Shown in pieces: positions 18,762 through 27,698 of a stretch of 64,000 bases of DNA; within the stretch, counting starts at the first letter, position 1, and each line of letters starts with the position of its first letter. The DNA is from Legionella gratiana (lineage in GTDB: Bacteria; Pseudomonadota; Gammaproteobacteria; Legionellales; Legionellaceae). The stretch lies in contig NZ_LNYE01000023.1 of NCBI RefSeq assembly GCF_001467695.1, positions 1-64,000 of the forward strand, in the 5' to 3' direction. The notes under the pieces were generated by a model that was not told the origin of the DNA, searched no databases, and saw only the letters and a list, made by a program, of their open reading frames with translations. The translations under genes and the position numbers were made by a program.

Positions 18762-19361
18762 ATGAATAAGTTGTTTTGGACAGGTTTGTTACTATGCTTC
18801 GGGTTGACAGCCTGTGTTGAATATGATGAATCTACTTTAATTACTGATGATGCGGGTTATGTTCACAGAACGGTTCATTATACAAAAGACAAGCGTGGTC
18901 GTGACTATTTTCCTCAGAAAATTAGTGCAACAGGAGAAAGACGATTCATTTTTGATCCCAAAGCCTCTGCCTGGGCTGCATATGATGAAGAAGGAAATCG
19001 GTTATTAACTGGTGGCGGTTCAGCTGGGATAGATGTTTGCGAGGAAAATACAAACCAATCCTGTAGAACAGTGACGGGAACTTTTAAGGTATATAACAGG
19101 AGAGGACCTGAGTGTCGATCAGGAGAATATCCTGTAGATACAAAAGGTGGAGCAAAAATGCCTTATTGTACTTATTTCTATCAAGGATATACTATTCATG
19201 CGGCATATGAAGTTCCTGAACATCCATCAAGCCATGGTTGTGTACGTATTTTCCCCAGTGCGGCTAAATGGTTAAGCGAAAACTTTTTCCAAATTGGCAC
19301 TAAGGTCATTGTTTTGGCTTACCCTGATGAAAATGGAGTTCATAAAACACAGGCAACATAA
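18762..19361 (+). CDS. L,D-transpeptidase (YkuD) lipoprotein
   Basis: 199 residues. The signal MNKLFWTGLLLCFGLTAC ends in a lipobox with C18, so the protein should be lipid-anchored in the envelope. The YkuD catalytic motif is PSSHGCVRIFP, with H158 and C160. The family forms 3-3 cross-links in peptidoglycan, links lipoproteins to it, or cuts such links. A short Cys pair (VCEENTNQSC) and CRSGEY suggest a disulfide. It may be cotranscribed with nothing; a composite repeat separates it from ettA. Confidence 0.85.
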   Translation: MNKLFWTGLLLCFGLTACVEYDESTLITDDAGYVHRTVHYTKDKRGRDYFPQKISATGERRFIFDPKASAWAAYDEEGNRLLTGGGSAGIDVCEENTNQSCRTVTGTFKVYNRRGPECRSGEYPVDTKGGAKMPYCTYFYQGYTIHAAYEVPEHPSSHGCVRIFPSAAKWLSENFFQIGTKVIVLAYPDENGVHKTQAT

Positions 19362-19422
19362 TCGATTTGGGAGGTATGCGCCAAGCTCAAATAGAATTAA
19401 GAAAGAAACACATTGATACCTA

Positions 19423-19447
19423 CATCCCGCCTATCAATTGCGGGGTG
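19423..19447. terminator. weak hairpin between convergent genes
   Basis: CATCCCGC and GCGGGGTG can pair over 8 bp with one wobble around a 9-base loop, between the YkuD lipoprotein gene and the opposing Pro/Thr-rich gene. No T-run follows. Included as a possible bidirectional terminator. Confidence 0.3.
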
Positions 19448-19525
19448 GGGTGTATTATTCATGCCTCGAACGGATGCTAGGCCCTCCTTCACTTGCAAAA
19501 AGAAGGCCTGTCCATGTCGAAAGAA

Positions 19526-20287
19526 TTATTGACTGTTTGGTGGTAGTAACGGTTTTGTTGGCTCAGTAGTAGTTGCAGCTGGAGTAGTTGTAGCTGGGGT
19601 GGTTGTAGCTGGAATAGTTGCCGGATTACTGGTAGTATCCGCTGTATCTGAGGTTGGCGATTTTTCTGTATTTCTTGGTGCAGCAATCATTTGCGCAATC
19701 CCTAAATCCCCTGTCATTTTTCGAGCAATAGTTACGTCAACATTGAGTAGTTGGGTAACTTTTTCTTTCTCATTTTGATAAACAACTTGTAGGGGCAAAT
19801 TAATTTTCCATTGATTTTCTTTCACCTCTGTGACAGTAGCATGCCCTAGCACTTGACTACTTACCGTGAGTTTTTGTGATTTGATGGCTTCTAAATTTCC
19901 TGACTTTTGTAGTGCTGTATTAAAACCTGTCCATCCTTGTTCTGTAAAACAAGCTTCTAGCTTTTGTAATTGCTCATCTACTTTATTAGGGTCAAAATCA
20001 AAGGTTTGAGTTACCGCTTTTTCTGACCAGGTGATAACCAGTGATTGATCAATTTTTTTTGTTTCTGGTGGAATTTTATACTCGCAATTGATAACAGGAG
20101 GTGGTGTAGGTTGTCCTGGATTAATTGATGGCAAGCTTTGTGCTGGAGGTGTTTGCGGCGTTTGAGGGCTTGCAAGAGTATTAGGTGTTTGAGCTGGTGG
20201 CGATGCTGGTTGAGCAACATCAGCATATACTTGTACCTGAGTACCCATTAAAGTGATAAGAGTACCCCAGAGTATCGTATTCTTCAT
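19526..20287 (-). CDS. secreted hypothetical protein with Pro-rich and Thr/Ala-rich ends
   Basis: 253 residues. A signal peptide (MKNTILWGTLITLMGTQVQVYA) is followed by a Pro/Gln/Ser-rich linker to about residue 65, a ~140-residue folded domain beginning INCEYKIPPETKKI, and a low-complexity tail of TTPATTT-type repeats. The ATG at 20287 has AAGGAG upstream. It lies 12 bp downstream of hutG on the same strand and could be cotranscribed, but shows no histidine-pathway feature. Periplasmic or surface location is likely; no family recognised. Confidence 0.6.
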   Translation of the reverse strand: MKNTILWGTLITLMGTQVQVYADVAQPASPPAQTPNTLASPQTPQTPPAQSLPSINPGQPTPPPVINCEYKIPPETKKIDQSLVITWSEKAVTQTFDFDPNKVDEQLQKLEACFTEQGWTGFNTALQKSGNLEAIKSQKLTVSSQVLGHATVTEVKENQWKINLPLQVVYQNEKEKVTQLLNVDVTIARKMTGDLGIAQMIAAPRNTEKSPTSDTADTTSNPATIPATTTPATTTPAATTTEPTKPLLPPNSQ

Positions 20288-20299
20288 GAAACTGACTCC

Positions 20300-21259
20300 T
20301 TAAAGTGTATGTATCAATTCTGCAATAATAAGAGCCGCTAGTCTAACAGTTTTTTGGTCTTGATCCAGTGGTGGCGACAATTCGGCAATATCAAAACTAA
20401 CTACTTTGCCACTTTGAATAATGTATTTCAAGAGAGGTAGAATTTGCCATGGAGTAAGTCCTAATGGTTGCGGAGCGCTCACCCCAGGCGCGAAAGATTC
20501 TGCCAATACATCTAAGCATATAGTTAAGTAGATATGATCCAAATTAAGCATGAAATCATCAAGAAAAGCTAAATGCCAGGCTAAGCTGTTTGCATAGATC
20601 TCTTCTGCCGTGAGGTAACGGACATTAAGTTCGTTCGCTTGTTGAAATAAAGAATCAGTGTTCCCCATTTTTTGAATTCCCAGGCAACAATAATGAAAGT
20701 TTTGGTTATTTTCATGACAATAAGCAGCAATTTGTGAAAAAGGAGTGCCCGATGTACCTGGCTGATTTTTCTGATAAGGTCTTAAATCAAAATGAGCGTC
20801 GAAATTAATAATACCTAATTTACTGTAGTGGGGCGCTAATCCTTGATAATGTGCCCATGCGATCTCATGTCCACCACCCAAGGCAATGGTTTGATGGCCT
20901 TGTTGATGACAAAAACTGATCAGATGGGCAAATTGTGACTGGGCTGTTTCTAATTCATCACCTTCACAAGTAATAGTTCCCAAATCCCAAAACTCCTTAT
21001 CTAGAGAGCAAGGTAATTTTGCCAGCTGAGTTTTTAGGTGATCAGGACCTAATTTTGCGCCCGGTCGTCCTAGATTTCGTTTGACCCCTGCATCACTAGC
21101 AAAACCTAAAAAAATGGTTTTTTTCTCTTTAGTGATTAGCTCAGTTTGTTGTTTGGGAAAAATAATTTTTTGAAAAAATCGTTCTGCTTTTATCGTATCT
21201 GTTCTGCCTTGCCAAAGTGTAGAGTTAGGTTGGTGATAATTGGAAAGATGTTCAAACAT
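20300..21259 (-). CDS. hutG: formimidoylglutamase
   Basis: 319-residue arginase/agmatinase-fold enzyme. Metal-binding motifs of the family are visible: GGGHEIAWAH (about 122-131), NFDAHFDLRPY (about 150-160) and CLDVLAESFAPGVSAP (about 248-263). HutG hydrolyses N-formimidoyl-L-glutamate to glutamate and formamide, the last step of one histidine-degradation route. AGGAGGAA precedes the ATG. The presence of hutI 1.4 kb away on the other strand supports hutG over other ureohydrolases. hutH and hutU are not in this window. Confidence 0.85.
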   Translation of the reverse strand: MFEHLSNYHQPNSTLWQGRTDTIKAERFFQKIIFPKQQTELITKEKKTIFLGFASDAGVKRNLGRPGAKLGPDHLKTQLAKLPCSLDKEFWDLGTITCEGDELETAQSQFAHLISFCHQQGHQTIALGGGHEIAWAHYQGLAPHYSKLGIINFDAHFDLRPYQKNQPGTSGTPFSQIAAYCHENNQNFHYCCLGIQKMGNTDSLFQQANELNVRYLTAEEIYANSLAWHLAFLDDFMLNLDHIYLTICLDVLAESFAPGVSAPQPLGLTPWQILPLLKYIIQSGKVVSFDIAELSPPLDQDQKTVRLAALIIAELIHTL

Positions 21260-21286
21260 TAAATTCCTCCTATGGTTTGATATATG

Positions 21287-21347
21287 ATCCTAGAAAAAGC
21301 AGTTATGTCCTACTGCTCACTATGGAACCAACTGCTTTTTCTAGGAT
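21287..21347. terminator. 18-bp perfect inverted repeat between minus-strand genes
   Basis: ATCCTAGAAAAAGCAGTT (21287-21304) and AACTGCTTTTTCTAGGAT (21330-21347) are exact reverse complements with a 25-base loop. It lies between the stop of the small secreted protein gene at 21364 and the hutG start at 21259. It may terminate the upstream transcript or form a leader hairpin for hutG. No second copy was noticed in the window. Confidence 0.45.
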
Positions 21348-21363
21348 GATGCTTATGCCAATC

Positions 21364-21795
21364 TCAATTTGACTCACAATCAATAGCAATAACTTGAGAA
21401 AAGTCTGTATTATACATGATGGTGCATTTTTTAGTCCTATCAGGAAGTTTTTGAATTAATTCAAGGGTAGTATTTGTATATCCACAAGCTATCCAAATTT
21501 CTTGGTTATTAAATGTCCAAGTTAGTTTTTGACTTTTCGTGTTTTCATTATCGGGAGCCAAACTGGCGTGTTCTTTGGGATGCCCCTCATAAAAGGTGAC
21601 TCGCGTAAAACGATGCTCCATGTTCCAATCATCAAAAAAAGTATCCCAATCAGTTATTTTTTGCTGTAAAGACTCTGTTGTTTTAATGACTTTTGGGCAT
21701 TGTAGGGGCATTGTTGCCGATACTGATCTATAACAAAAAATTAATCCAAACAACAGAATTAAATTAATTGGGAGTTTCATCGAGTACGTTCTCAT
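21364..21795 (-). CDS. small secreted hypothetical protein
   Basis: 143 residues, or 138 if translation starts at the ATG at 21780. A signal peptide (INLILLFGLIFCYRSVSA) precedes a ~115-residue domain starting LQCPKVIKTTESLQQ and holding four cysteines, including CGYTN and KKCTIMYN, likely disulfide-bonded. The pattern recalls STY0301-like periplasmic proteins, but this is a weak impression. It diverges from the SDR-hutI operon. Confidence 0.55.
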   Translation of the reverse strand: MRTYSMKLPINLILLFGLIFCYRSVSATMPLQCPKVIKTTESLQQKITDWDTFFDDWNMEHRFTRVTFYEGHPKEHASLAPDNENTKSQKLTWTFNNQEIWIACGYTNTTLELIQKLPDRTKKCTIMYNTDFSQVIAIDCESN

Positions 21796-21925
21796 TTTTT
21801 AGTTCCTAAAAAATCTAAGATTATATTAAGATGCTCTTTTCTACAGCAGGAGCGCATAAAATTATGCCAAGTTTATTCAATGTCTGGTATCATTTGCACA
21901 CATTAATAAATGTGCAGAGGATATC

Positions 21926-22687
21926 ATGTTTGTAATTACCGGCGGCGGAAGTGGGATTGGGAAGTCTTTAGCTTTTTCTTTGGCAAAACGTGATCAATCT
22001 GTTTTAATTATTGGTCGCCGAGAGCAATTCTTGCTAGAAGTAGCAGCCACGTCAGAAAAGATTCAATATGTGTGCGCTGATATTACAACTGCTAAAGGAC
22101 TAGAGTCTATCAAAAATTATTTACTTGAAATACCTCATATTGATGCCCTGATCAATAATGCGGGCACTTTAAATCCTTTAGTCCCATTAAAGGATGTAGA
22201 ATTTCAAGAGTGGCAACAGGCATTAAATACCAATTTGAATGCCGCTCTTTTTCTTACCCAAAAACTTTATACGAGATTAATTAATGGAAAAGTGCTAAAT
22301 ATTGGTTCAGGAGCAGCCTATTTCCCGATTAGAGGTTGGGCTGCTTATTGTGTCTCTAAGGCTGCTTTATCAATGCTCACTCAATGTTGGCAATTAGAAT
22401 CCGAGGACATTGCTTTTGCTAGTGTTATGCCTGGGATCATTGATACCCATATGCAAGTGATTGCCCGAAGTAGCGCTAATCCTGATTATGACCGTATTAA
22501 TTTTTATCAGCGCCTGAAAGACGAAAATCGCTTGATTTCACCAGATACAGTTGCTGAGTTTTTGACATGGCTTTTATTAGATGTTGATAAGAAAACTTAT
22601 GCATCTAAGGAGTGGGACATCTATGATACCGACCATCATCATGCTTGGCTCAAGCCTCCTCATCAAGTTCTTCATTGGAATTTTTAA
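21926..22687 (+). CDS. short-chain dehydrogenase/reductase in the hut locus
   Basis: 253-residue classical SDR: NAD(P)-binding TGGGSGIG at 5-12, NNAG near 78, and the YCVSK catalytic Tyr-Lys pair near 145. The last base of its stop codon is the first base of the hutI start (TAATG), so the two genes are translationally coupled. The substrate is unknown. The C-terminus ([13 protein letters not shown]) is His-rich. Coupling to hutI suggests a role linked to histidine catabolism, but SDRs are too broad for a call. Confidence 0.8.
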   Translation: MFVITGGGSGIGKSLAFSLAKRDQSVLIIGRREQFLLEVAATSEKIQYVCADITTAKGLESIKNYLLEIPHIDALINNAGTLNPLVPLKDVEFQEWQQALNTNLNAALFLTQKLYTRLINGKVLNIGSGAAYFPIRGWAAYCVSKAALSMLTQCWQLESEDIAFASVMPGIIDTHMQVIARSSANPDYDRINFYQRLKDENRLISPDTVAEFLTWLLLDVDKKTYASKEWDIYDTDHHHAWLKPPHQVLHWNF

Positions 22688-23916
22688 TGTTTGCTTGCGA
22701 TAAATTATTAATAAATGCATCGATTATTGATGCTCAAGGAAACCAATCGTGGCAGCAGGCTGTTGCGATTAAAAATGGCCTTATCGCTTGGTGTGGCGCA
22801 CAAGAACAAATACCGCCACAGTTTTATCAAACACAGCAAAAAGAAGATTGTCATGGAAAGCTGCTTACTCCAGGTCTTATTGATTGTCATACTCATTTGG
22901 TTTATGCAGGCAATCGTTCCTCTGAGTTTCAAATGAAACTTGCTGGAGTAAGTTATACCGAAATTGCAAAAAAAGGTGGTGGAATATTATCAACAGTCAA
23001 ACAGACTCGAGCAGTTTCTGAGGAAGAATTGATTCAGCAATCGTTACCAAGAATTCTAGCTCTACGTGAAGACGGAGTGACCACTGTTGAGATTAAATCA
23101 GGTTATGGATTAGATTTATCCAATGAAATGAAAATGTTGCGCGTAGCCAAACGTTTAGGTGAATTAACGGGTTTAAGAGTTAGAAAAACCTTTCTTGGGG
23201 CGCATGCAATAGGGCCAGAGTTTAAAGGAAACAGCCAAGCTTATGTTGATGTGATTTGCCAAGAAATGCTACCTATCCTAGCTGAAGAAAATTTAGCGGA
23301 CGCTGTAGATGTTTTCTGTGAATCCATTGCCTTTTCGCTCAAGCAAACGGAGCAAATTTTTAGTGCAGCTCGTGAATTAAACCTTCCTATAAAATGTCAT
23401 GCTGAGCAGTTATCCAATCTCGGTGCAAGTAAACTTGCGGCAGAATTTGGCGCTTTGTCTTGCGATCATTTAGAGTTTCTTGATGCAAAAGGAGCATGTG
23501 CTATGGCAGAAGCAAACACAGTTGCTGTTTTACTTCCAGGAGCCTATTATTTTCTGCGTGAAAAACATAAACCTCCCGTAGATTTATTGCGCCAAGCTGG
23601 TGTGAGTATGGCTGTTGCTTCTGATTGTAATCCTGGTTCATCACCAACTGCATCATTACGTTTAATGATGAGTATGGCCTGTCAATTTTTTTCGTTAACT
23701 GTCCCTGAAGTTTTGGCTGCGGTTACTCATCACGCAGCAAAAGCATTAGGAATACACCATGAAGTAGGGGAAATCGCTGTAGGAATGGCAGCAGATTTAG
23801 TTCTTTGGTCTACTGATGACAGCGCAGCTCTTTGTTATTATTTTGCCTATCCCTTGCCTCATCAAATGATGATCGCAGGCGAATGGGTTTCTTCCAAGAA
23901 AAATAATTGGGAATAA
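22687..23916 (+). CDS. hutI: imidazolonepropionase
   Basis: 409 residues from the ATG at 22687, which overlaps the SDR stop; a frame back to 22645 only reads through the SDR tail. Amidohydrolase metal motif [18 protein letters not shown] (about 63-80), then [28 protein letters not shown] and [10 protein letters not shown]. HutI hydrolyses 4-imidazolone-5-propionate to N-formimidoylglutamate, the substrate of HutG nearby. Full family length. Confidence 0.95.
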   Translation: MFACDKLLINASIIDAQGNQSWQQAVAIKNGLIAWCGAQEQIPPQFYQTQQKEDCHGKLLTPGLIDCHTHLVYAGNRSSEFQMKLAGVSYTEIAKKGGGILSTVKQTRAVSEEELIQQSLPRILALREDGVTTVEIKSGYGLDLSNEMKMLRVAKRLGELTGLRVRKTFLGAHAIGPEFKGNSQAYVDVICQEMLPILAEENLADAVDVFCESIAFSLKQTEQIFSAARELNLPIKCHAEQLSNLGASKLAAEFGALSCDHLEFLDAKGACAMAEANTVAVLLPGAYYFLREKHKPPVDLLRQAGVSMAVASDCNPGSSPTASLRLMMSMACQFFSLTVPEVLAAVTHHAAKALGIHHEVGEIAVGMAADLVLWSTDDSAALCYYFAYPLPHQMMIAGEWVSSKKNNWE

Positions 23917-23920
23917 AATT

Positions 23921-24604
23921 ATGCTAAAACTTTTAAAAATTGTTTTATCTTTCTGCCTTATAGCATGTTCTTTTGTTGTTTACGCAATTTATCCGGTATC
24001 AGTTCAAAAAGAAACCGCTGCTTATATTCTGGATATCAAGTACCCAGAGGGATTTAAGGACCCTCGTATTGATGCAACATTACAAGGTTTTATTGAAAAT
24101 GCCAAACAACGCTTTTTTAAAGGACTTGGAGCTGATGCTGATGTTCCTGCTGATGCACCCGGGAAATCAGGATTGAATATTACGTATTCATTACCCTATA
24201 AAACGAAAAATGCTTTAAGTGTGCAGTTTATGATTTCTATCAATCATAAAGGGGCAGCACATCCCGCAAACACAGTAAGTGTGTTAAATTTTATTAGTGG
24301 ATCTCAAGTCCAATTATCCGATCTATTTCGTCCCGAAGTGGATTATTTAAAACCTATAGCTGATTTCTGTAGCAAGAAAATTACTGCGAAAAATATTTCA
24401 GACAAAAAATGGGTTGATGAAGGTACCAAGGCTACAGATAAAAACTACAAAATCTGGTCTTTTTCATCAAAAGGGATAGATATCATATTTGATACGTACC
24501 AAGTCGCTGCTTATGTCTATGGTCCGCAGACAGTGAGTGTCCCTTTATCTCAAATTGCTTCTTTATTAAAACCTGAAGTAGCGCACAGTGTTTGGGGTCG
24601 TTAA
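23921..24604 (+). CDS. secreted DUF3298/DUF4163-type protein
   Basis: 227 residues with a signal peptide (LLKIVLSFCLIACSFVVYA). The N-terminal half (YILDIKYPEGFKDPRIDATLQGF) and the C-terminal half (KGIDIIFDTYQVAAYVYGPQTVSVPLSQI) match the arrangement of DUF4163 plus DUF3298 seen in RsiV-like periplasmic proteins. It starts 4 bp after hutI and its stop overlaps the OPT transporter start (TAATG), so it is inside the same operon. The ligand is unknown. Confidence 0.7.
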   Translation: MLKLLKIVLSFCLIACSFVVYAIYPVSVQKETAAYILDIKYPEGFKDPRIDATLQGFIENAKQRFFKGLGADADVPADAPGKSGLNITYSLPYKTKNALSVQFMISINHKGAAHPANTVSVLNFISGSQVQLSDLFRPEVDYLKPIADFCSKKITAKNISDKKWVDEGTKATDKNYKIWSFSSKGIDIIFDTYQVAAYVYGPQTVSVPLSQIASLLKPEVAHSVWGR

Positions 24605-26589
24605 TGGCAGATACACCTTTTATAGCCGCAGAAAAAAAAGTACCAGAGCTTACTGTCCGAGTGTTGCTTCTTGCTGTAATACTCACTGTATTGCTAGCAA
24701 TGTCTAATGCATATCTTGCGCTGAAGCTAGGGATTCTAACTTCTGCTTCGATTCCAGCTGCTATTATTTCTATGGGAATCTTACGTTTTTTTAAAAATTC
24801 TACTATTCTCGAAAATAATGCGGTGCAAACAGCCGCTTCTGCTGGCGAGGCGGTTGCCGGTGGCATTGTCTACACTATTCCTGCATTAATCATTATTGGT
24901 TTTTGGAATCATTTTGATTACTTAACCAATTTTTTCATTGCAGTGTGTGGTGGGGTTTTTGGTGTATTATTTTCCATTCCATTACGCCGTATTTTGGTCC
25001 ATGATGCCTCTTTAAAATTTCCAGAAGGTAGGGCTATTGCTGAGGTATTGAAATCATCCGTTGAACGATCCGGTATTAAAGACATATTAATTGGTGGTGC
25101 ATTAGGTGGTTTAATTGAATTATTACAAACTGGATTCAAGATAATTGCCAGTAGTTGGGGATATTGGTTTGTTGTAAAGCGCTCTTTGTTTGGTCTTGGT
25201 GCTGGATTTTCAGCAACAATGATAGGTGCTGGTTATCTTGTTGGCCATGATATGGCGATCAGTATATTTTTAGGGGCAATAATTTCTTGGTTAATTGCCT
25301 TACCGGTGGTCAGTCAAATTTATCCTGACTTCATCAATCATTATCCTCCTGAACAAGCAGCAGCATTTTTATGGAACAGCGAGATGCGCTACATGGGAAT
25401 AGGGGCTATGTTGTTTGCTGGAATATGGACTTTTTTAAAGTTAATTAAACCCTTGTCTAAAAATATTCGAGCTTCGTTAAGTAGCTTCAGCTCTAGAGGG
25501 AAAATGGAGCAGTTCCCTCGTACTGATAAGGATATACCTTTGCCTTATATCTTAATAGGTACCGGTGCATTCGCTGCCATATTATTTTTATTTTTTCAAC
25601 TTGTTTTACCATTAGGTCAAGCAGGATTAGACAATCAATATTCACCTACTTTAATTTTCGTAGCGGTGCTGTATGTCTTATTTATTGGATTTATTTTTTC
25701 AGTAATTACGGCTTATTTTTCAGGCATGGTAGGCGTAACGGCAAGTCCTGGAAGTTCTGTGGTTATTTCGGGGATGCTTTTTGCGGCGTGGTTATTGCTA
25801 ATTGCGATTGATCATATGTTACCTCTCCCATTAAGTACCGAACAAATTCAGGCAGCAGAAGCAATAACAATCATGATTGGTTCTGTAGTAACAGGTATTG
25901 CCGCTATTGCTAATGATAATACTCAGGATTTGAAGGTAGGGCAGTTAGTTGGAGCAACACCATGGAAACAGCAACTTATGTTATTACTTGGAGTAGTTAT
26001 TTCTTCTTTGGTTATTCCCCCAGTAATGCAGTTGTTGTTTGATGTGTATGGTATAGCAGGGGTAATGCCTCATCCTAATATGGATATAAATCAGTCTTTA
26101 CCGGCACCTACAGCAGCATTAATGGCTGCAATTACTGAAGCTGTTTTTAGAAACTCATTACCATGGGCGATGATGTTAATTGGTTCAGCTATTATTTTAA
26201 TTATTGTTTTTTTAAATTATTTTTTTCAATTAAGGCGCTATTTGAACTTATCCATTTTAGGAGTCGCCATAGGGATGTATTTACCTCTTTCCTCTTCTTT
26301 TCCATTATTTATTGGCGGCATGATTTCTTTTTGGGTGAACAAGCATTTGAAAAAAAGCTACCGTGATCAAGAAGTGGTGCTCCGTAAGCAAAAAGGAACT
26401 CTCATTGCTTGCGGGCTTGTTGCCGGCTCTGCAATTATGGATGTTTTGCTTGCGATACCCTTTTCAATTTGGCATAGCCCAGATGCATTGCAACTGGTTG
26501 GGAATGATTGGAACGATATTGGTGTTTATCTAGGAATATTATCGACTTTATTATTGGCTTGGTGGATTAATCGTAGAGTATGTCAGTAA
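24604..26589 (+). CDS. OPT-family oligopeptide transporter
   Basis: 661 residues from ATG 24604. Highly hydrophobic, roughly 14-16 membrane helices, with the OPT-typical N-terminal stretch SNAYLALKLGILTSASIPAA and SAGEAVAGGIVYTIPALI, then FPEGRAIAEVLKS and IANDNTQDLKVGQLVGATPW. OPT proteins take up small peptides or metal-chelate compounds. The start overlaps the preceding stop. As the last gene of the SDR-hutI-DUF3298 operon it may supply peptides as carbon source, which is inference. Confidence 0.9.
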   Translation: MADTPFIAAEKKVPELTVRVLLLAVILTVLLAMSNAYLALKLGILTSASIPAAIISMGILRFFKNSTILENNAVQTAASAGEAVAGGIVYTIPALIIIGFWNHFDYLTNFFIAVCGGVFGVLFSIPLRRILVHDASLKFPEGRAIAEVLKSSVERSGIKDILIGGALGGLIELLQTGFKIIASSWGYWFVVKRSLFGLGAGFSATMIGAGYLVGHDMAISIFLGAIISWLIALPVVSQIYPDFINHYPPEQAAAFLWNSEMRYMGIGAMLFAGIWTFLKLIKPLSKNIRASLSSFSSRGKMEQFPRTDKDIPLPYILIGTGAFAAILFLFFQLVLPLGQAGLDNQYSPTLIFVAVLYVLFIGFIFSVITAYFSGMVGVTASPGSSVVISGMLFAAWLLLIAIDHMLPLPLSTEQIQAAEAITIMIGSVVTGIAAIANDNTQDLKVGQLVGATPWKQQLMLLLGVVISSLVIPPVMQLLFDVYGIAGVMPHPNMDINQSLPAPTAALMAAITEAVFRNSLPWAMMLIGSAIILIIVFLNYFFQLRRYLNLSILGVAIGMYLPLSSSFPLFIGGMISFWVNKHLKKSYRDQEVVLRKQKGTLIACGLVAGSAIMDVLLAIPFSIWHSPDALQLVGNDWNDIGVYLGILSTLLLAWWINRRVCQ

Positions 26590-26594
26590 AAAAA

Positions 26595-26668
26595 TTGTAA
26601 CTCCTCATTTCGAGCACCCTGTGGGAAGATCCCTCACTACGCTCGGGATGACATGGAGGGAGTTACAA
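26595..26668. repeat. 74-bp palindromic repeat with GTAACTCC ends
   Basis: Terminal 10-bp inverted repeats TTGTAACTCC (26595-26604) and GGAGTTACAA (26659-26668). The interior holds GATCCCTCACTACGCTCGGG and GGGATGACATGG. The same termini and core reappear in the 217-bp element at 42749-42965. It starts 6 bp after the OPT gene stop and may act as its terminator. Confidence 0.65.
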
Positions 26669-26711
26669 AAAATTTACCACTTGCTAGAATGGAGCGAATA
26701 GAAACAAGCGT

Positions 26712-26740
26712 TTGACAAGTCATATTTAATTTCCTAAAGT
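26712..26740 (+). promoter_or_regulatory. possible sigma-70 promoter for the binding-protein gene
   Basis: TTGACA at 26712-26717, a 17-bp spacer, then TAAAGT at 26735-26740. This is 42 bp upstream of the ATG at 26782. The -35 is perfect and the -10 is weak. Confidence 0.35.
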
Positions 26741-26781
26741 AAAAAGTATCAACATGACATGGACTTAAGTCAAATTCTAAA

Positions 26782-27558
26782 ATGAGACAAAAAGTAATAT
26801 TTATCATGATGTTATTCATCAGTACACTTTCTTTTTGTAGTCCAGTAAAAGTCGGTGTAGTAGTCTCAGGACTTCCCGTTTCTGAGAAAGTTAATACGGA
26901 TCAAGGCATTTATTATTTTGGTTTTTGTATCGATTTTATGAATGAGGTATGCAAACGGATCGAAAAAAAATGCACCTATAGTGAAGTAACCTATGACAAT
27001 CAATTTGAGCTTTTAGAACAAGGTAAGATTGATTTACTCATTCTTCCAAGACCTTATACTTCATCTGATTCCGAAAAATATGCTATTAGTATTCCTTATG
27101 CAGTCAGCAAAATGCAATTTATTACTTTAAAAGATAGTTCTATCAATAAAATTGCAGATATAAAAAACAAAAAGATTGGTGCCATTAAAAGTACTTTTTA
27201 TAACCTATTAACTCAAACTCCTTTCTATCTCTCCAATCAGATTATTGCTTATAATATAGATTCGGATCTCATATCTGATTTAGTGCAGCAAAAGACGGAC
27301 GTTATTGCACTTAATAATAACATTGCTTATAAATTGATTGTCAATAATTATTACGGCATTAAACTGATAGAGCCTGCTTTACCCATGGGGGATGGTTATG
27401 GCATTATTGCTCTTCCAGATAAGAAAGCATTAATCGAGAACATAAACAAGGAGATTCTAAGCATAGAAAAAGATGGATCGTACATTTCCATTTATCAAAA
27501 ATATTACGATACTGAACGCCAAGGAAGGAGGAATGCCGAGACGAGGAAATCGCTATAG
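26782..27558 (+). CDS. periplasmic amino-acid-type solute-binding protein
   Basis: 258 residues. Signal peptide MRQKVIFIMMLFISTLSFC, then a type II periplasmic-binding fold: VKVGVVVSG, GFCIDFMNEVCKR, LLEQGKIDLLILPRPYT, ISIPYAVSKMQFITLKDS and IADIKNKKIGAIKST are in the usual order for the extracellular solute-binding family 3. No ABC permease or ATPase gene adjoins it, so it may serve a distant transporter. The C-terminus (ERQGRRNAETRKSL) is unusually charged. Confidence 0.75.
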   Translation: MRQKVIFIMMLFISTLSFCSPVKVGVVVSGLPVSEKVNTDQGIYYFGFCIDFMNEVCKRIEKKCTYSEVTYDNQFELLEQGKIDLLILPRPYTSSDSEKYAISIPYAVSKMQFITLKDSSINKIADIKNKKIGAIKSTFYNLLTQTPFYLSNQIIAYNIDSDLISDLVQQKTDVIALNNNIAYKLIVNNYYGIKLIEPALPMGDGYGIIALPDKKALIENINKEILSIEKDGSYISIYQKYYDTERQGRRNAETRKSL

Positions 27559-27698
27559 CCAATCGTTATGGTAACAGGGGGATGGTGAATCTTGGTTGAA
27601 CGGAGTAAATCGTTCTGTAGCCGTTAAGATATTGGGAAAATCGCATAATTTCAGCACATTAGTCGTTCTCATTACGAGCTCAACTTGCTTTTTTTAGG

